DNA of 7,029 nucleotides from Oscillospiraceae bacterium (GTDB taxonomy: Bacteria > Bacillota > Clostridia > Oscillospirales > Ruminococcaceae). The position numbers were made by a program, and so were the translations under genes. Positions 5,691 through 7,029 of the stretch are shown in pieces; positions within the stretch are counted from its first letter, which is position 1, and each line of letters starts with the position of its first letter. The notes under the pieces were generated by a model. It had not been told where the DNA came from, did not search any database, and was given only the letters and a program-made list of their open reading frames with translations. The stretch is from NCBI GenBank assembly GCA_003512525.1, contig DOQG01000035.1, positions 1 to 7,029 on the forward strand. Reading direction: 5' to 3'.

Positions 5691-5719
5691 TTGCATTTGT
5701 AACATAAATAATGTATAAT
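5691..5719 (+). promoter_or_regulatory. Promoter of the WYL regulator gene with overlapping dyad motif
   Basis: TTGCAT (5691-5696), a 17-bp spacer and TATAAT (5714-5719) form a good sigma-A promoter just after the SHOCT gene stop. The motif ACATAAATAATGTA (5702-5715), also present at 3269-3282, covers the spacer and the first -10 bases. Binding there would block transcription. Confidence 0.72.
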
Positions 5720-5756
5720 TACCTTGTATTATTCTGTTGTACAAGGAGGAAGATAC

Positions 5757-6701
5757 ATGGGTAAAACGGCAAATTGTCTGAAAATGCTTCAGCTTTTAAG
5801 CTCGGGCAGAGTATATAAAGGTCAGGAGCTTGCAGATATCCTCGAAACAAATGTAAGGAATATAGCGGAGTACCGCACAGAGCTTGAACAGGCAGGATAT
5901 TTTATAGAGGGCATACCGGGAAAATACGGTGGGTATCATCTGATAGCAGACCGGCTTATCCCCTCGGTAAAGCTGACTGACGAGGAGCAGAATGCCCTGT
6001 CGTCCGGGTCTGAATATCTCAGGTGTCGTAATGATTTTCCATACGGCAGTGAATATGAAAAAGCGATCGGCAAGGTTTTTGCCGCAGTGAAGCACGGAAC
6101 GCCGCAGGATATATTTGTATCAAACCGTTTTCCGCTTGCTGTGGACGAGCGGGAGCTTGACAGAAGGTACTCAGTCGTGGCGGGGTGCATAGCTCACAGA
6201 AAAGAGCTTGAGATGGACTATCTGTCGCTGTCAAATAAGGTGTCGCACCGCCGCTTTGACCCATACAAGCTTTTTATGTATAACAATGCATGGTTTATGC
6301 TAGGGTATGATAAGAAGTCGTATGAAATACGGTACTTCAAGCTCAGCCGTATTCAGTCAATGACAGTCACTGAGGATAAATTCCGTATTCTTGCGACATA
6401 TAAGGAAAGCGACTATCTTGATGAGTTCGGTATGAAAAAGAACGGCGAACTGCATGAGATAACACTTCGTTTGCACGGCAGATACGCAATGCTTGCCCGT
6501 GAACGCATTTACGGCAGAGATCAGACAGTGACACTTATTGATGAAGACACGACCGAGCTCAGGTGCACAATGCAGAACGAGGAAGATATAATGAGCTTTG
6601 TGATGGGGTTCGGAAGTCATTGCGAGGTTGTTTCGCCGGGGTGGCTCAAAGACAGGGTAAAGGACGAGGCGAGGAAAATATTATCGCAGGATAGGCAGTA
6701 A
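5757..6701 (+). CDS. WYL-domain transcriptional regulator (YafY-like)
   Basis: A 314-residue cytoplasmic regulator. A winged helix-turn-helix spans about 6-62 (KMLQLLSSGRVYKGQELADI, wing around GIPGKYGGYHL). The WYL domain spans about 137-208 (RRFDPYKLFMYNNAWFMLGY, then EIRYFKLSRIQSM). The family's name-giving triplet reads WFM here (179-181). The WCX extension spans about 230-312 and ends with FGSHCEVVSPGWLKDRVKDE. WYL domains are known or proposed to sense ligands such as nucleic acids or nucleotides; the ligand here is unknown. The start is the ATG at 5757 because AAGGAGG (5743-5749) sits 7 bases before it; an upstream in-frame TTG at 5724 would put that site inside the coding region. It has its own promoter and its own terminator, so it can act independently of the operon before it. 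Confidence 0.92.
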   Translation: MGKTANCLKMLQLLSSGRVYKGQELADILETNVRNIAEYRTELEQAGYFIEGIPGKYGGYHLIADRLIPSVKLTDEEQNALSSGSEYLRCRNDFPYGSEYEKAIGKVFAAVKHGTPQDIFVSNRFPLAVDERELDRRYSVVAGCIAHRKELEMDYLSLSNKVSHRRFDPYKLFMYNNAWFMLGYDKKSYEIRYFKLSRIQSMTVTEDKFRILATYKESDYLDEFGMKKNGELHEITLRLHGRYAMLARERIYGRDQTVTLIDEDTTELRCTMQNEEDIMSFVMGFGSHCEVVSPGWLKDRVKDEARKILSQDRQ

Positions 6702-6720
6702 GCTTTAATTGATATGCAAG

Positions 6721-6737
6721 GGGTTGTGGCACAACCC
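6721..6737 (+). other. Small 7-bp hairpin after the WYL gene
   Basis: GGGTTGT-GGC-ACAACCC forms a perfect 7-bp stem with a 3-base loop, 19 bases after the stop codon. An A-rich rather than T-rich tract follows, so it is not a terminator on the plus strand by itself. It may stabilise the 3' end of the transcript. Confidence 0.6.
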
Positions 6738-6744
6738 GAAAAAG

Positions 6745-6790
6745 AAAAAGTGAGTCGAAGCGCAAAATAGTGCGCTCGGCTCACTTTTTT
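6745..6790 (+). terminator. Long Rho-independent terminator after the WYL gene
   Basis: The arms 6745-6764 and 6771-6789 pair almost fully: AAAAAGTGAGTCG, one bulged A (6758), AGCGCA, loop AAATAG, then the complementary arm ending in a T-run (6785-6790). The A-tract on the 5' side mirrors the T-run, so it could work in both directions. Confidence 0.93.
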
Positions 6791-6832
6791 GGTATAGTAC
6801 ACTTCTGTTATACCGTTTTAGTAATTAACGCT

Positions 6833-6883
6833 GATAGCAGGCTACCGATAGTGCTTTTTGTCGGATAGCACTTCTCGGGTTCG
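6833..6883 (+). repeat. 51-bp hairpin repeat, copy B
   Basis: Matches the reverse complement of 1-51 at 47 of 51 positions and 6945-6995 at 45 of 51. Arms GCTACCGA (6841-6848) and TCGG-A-TAGC (6861-6869) pair with one bulged base, and the invariant segment ending in CTCGGGTTCG follows. It lies in a non-coding stretch (6791-7029) with no supportable gene; a GGTATA/TATACC inverted repeat (6791-6814) is the only other structure seen before it. Confidence 0.85.
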
Positions 6884-6944
6884 TTGCTTTATGCGACATA
6901 GTTTTTGTTTTCGGTTTAACGAATATGTTTGATATTTTTAATAT

Positions 6945-6995
6945 GATATCAGACTACCGATAATTCTGTTTGTAGGATAGCACTTCTCGGGTTCG
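6945..6995 (+). repeat. 51-bp hairpin repeat, copy C
   Basis: Same orientation as copy B, 112 bases downstream start to start. The left half has diverged more, and one hairpin pair is lost (TAGG in place of TCGG), while the right 20 bases are identical to the other copies. Retention of the right end with decay of the hairpin may mean that this copy is older. The last 34 bases of the window show no feature. Confidence 0.85.
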
Positions 6996-7029
6996 CTATT
7001 CCATTTGATAACGTTGCTGCTATTATCGA

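Noticed and set aside
5724..5756. TTG 5724 as start of the WYL regulator
   Set aside because: No ribosome binding site precedes it, it is only 5 bases past the -10 box, and AAGGAGG sits at the right distance before ATG 5757.
1..6883. Composite transposon bounded by the inverted 51-bp repeats
   Set aside because: No transposase or recombinase gene lies between the copies, a third copy follows 112 bases away, and copies differ at several positions. Dispersed repeats are simpler.
6871..6883. tRNA T-arm-like GGTTCG in the 51-bp repeats
   Set aside because: No complementary T-stem or other tRNA arms are present; the similarity is six bases.

Overview
The window looks like chromosomal DNA of a Gram-positive, low-to-mid G+C gut Clostridium relative (Oscillospiraceae/Ruminococcus-like). 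This is inferred from AGGAGG-type ribosome binding sites, near-consensus sigma-A promoters, hairpin plus T-run terminators, and families such as DUF4234, SHOCT, Mor-like and WYL proteins. The genus cannot be fixed from the sequence alone. No transposase, integrase, rRNA, tRNA or CRISPR array was seen.

Layout. (1) Positions 1-51 hold one copy of a hairpin-forming 51-bp repeat. (2) Positions 113-737 hold a leftward DUF4234 membrane protein gene with its own promoter, a (PAPQYQQ)n N-terminal tail and a terminator. (3) Positions 738-1059 form a structured divergent intergenic region. A perfect-consensus rightward promoter (TTGACA, 17 bp, TATAAT) is predicted to start transcription at the first base or two of a perfectly paired four-way-junction fold (851-918). 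Two further tight dyads, a second promoter and a dyad over the ribosome binding site follow before a TetR-family regulator. (4) Positions 1060-3238 hold that regulator, then a multi-spanning methyl-accepting chemotaxis-type protein whose reading frame carries an in-frame TAG at codon 41, then a strong terminator. (5) Positions 3239-5687 hold a tight three-gene unit: a small Mor-family DNA-binding protein, a single-pass surface protein with a Thr/Pro/Ala-rich stalk, and a four-pass membrane protein with a C-terminal SHOCT motif. (6) Positions 5691-6790 hold a WYL-domain regulator with its own promoter and a long terminator. (7) Positions 6791-7029 are non-coding and hold two more copies of the 51-bp repeat, inverted relative to the first.

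How the genes relate. The TetR gene and the chemoreceptor-like gene are 47 bases apart and probably share transcripts. The Mor-like, stalked and SHOCT genes are separated by 2 and 18 bases, each with a good ribosome binding site, so they probably form an operon: a regulator plus two envelope proteins of unknown role. Three DNA-binding regulators in 7 kb, each next to dyad symmetry, suggest an accessory sensory or envelope-response neighbourhood. No substrate or signal can be named.

Most notable items: the promoter-fitted four-way junction at 851-918, the amber codon splitting the chemoreceptor gene, and the 51-bp repeat family whose hairpin carries a bulged T.
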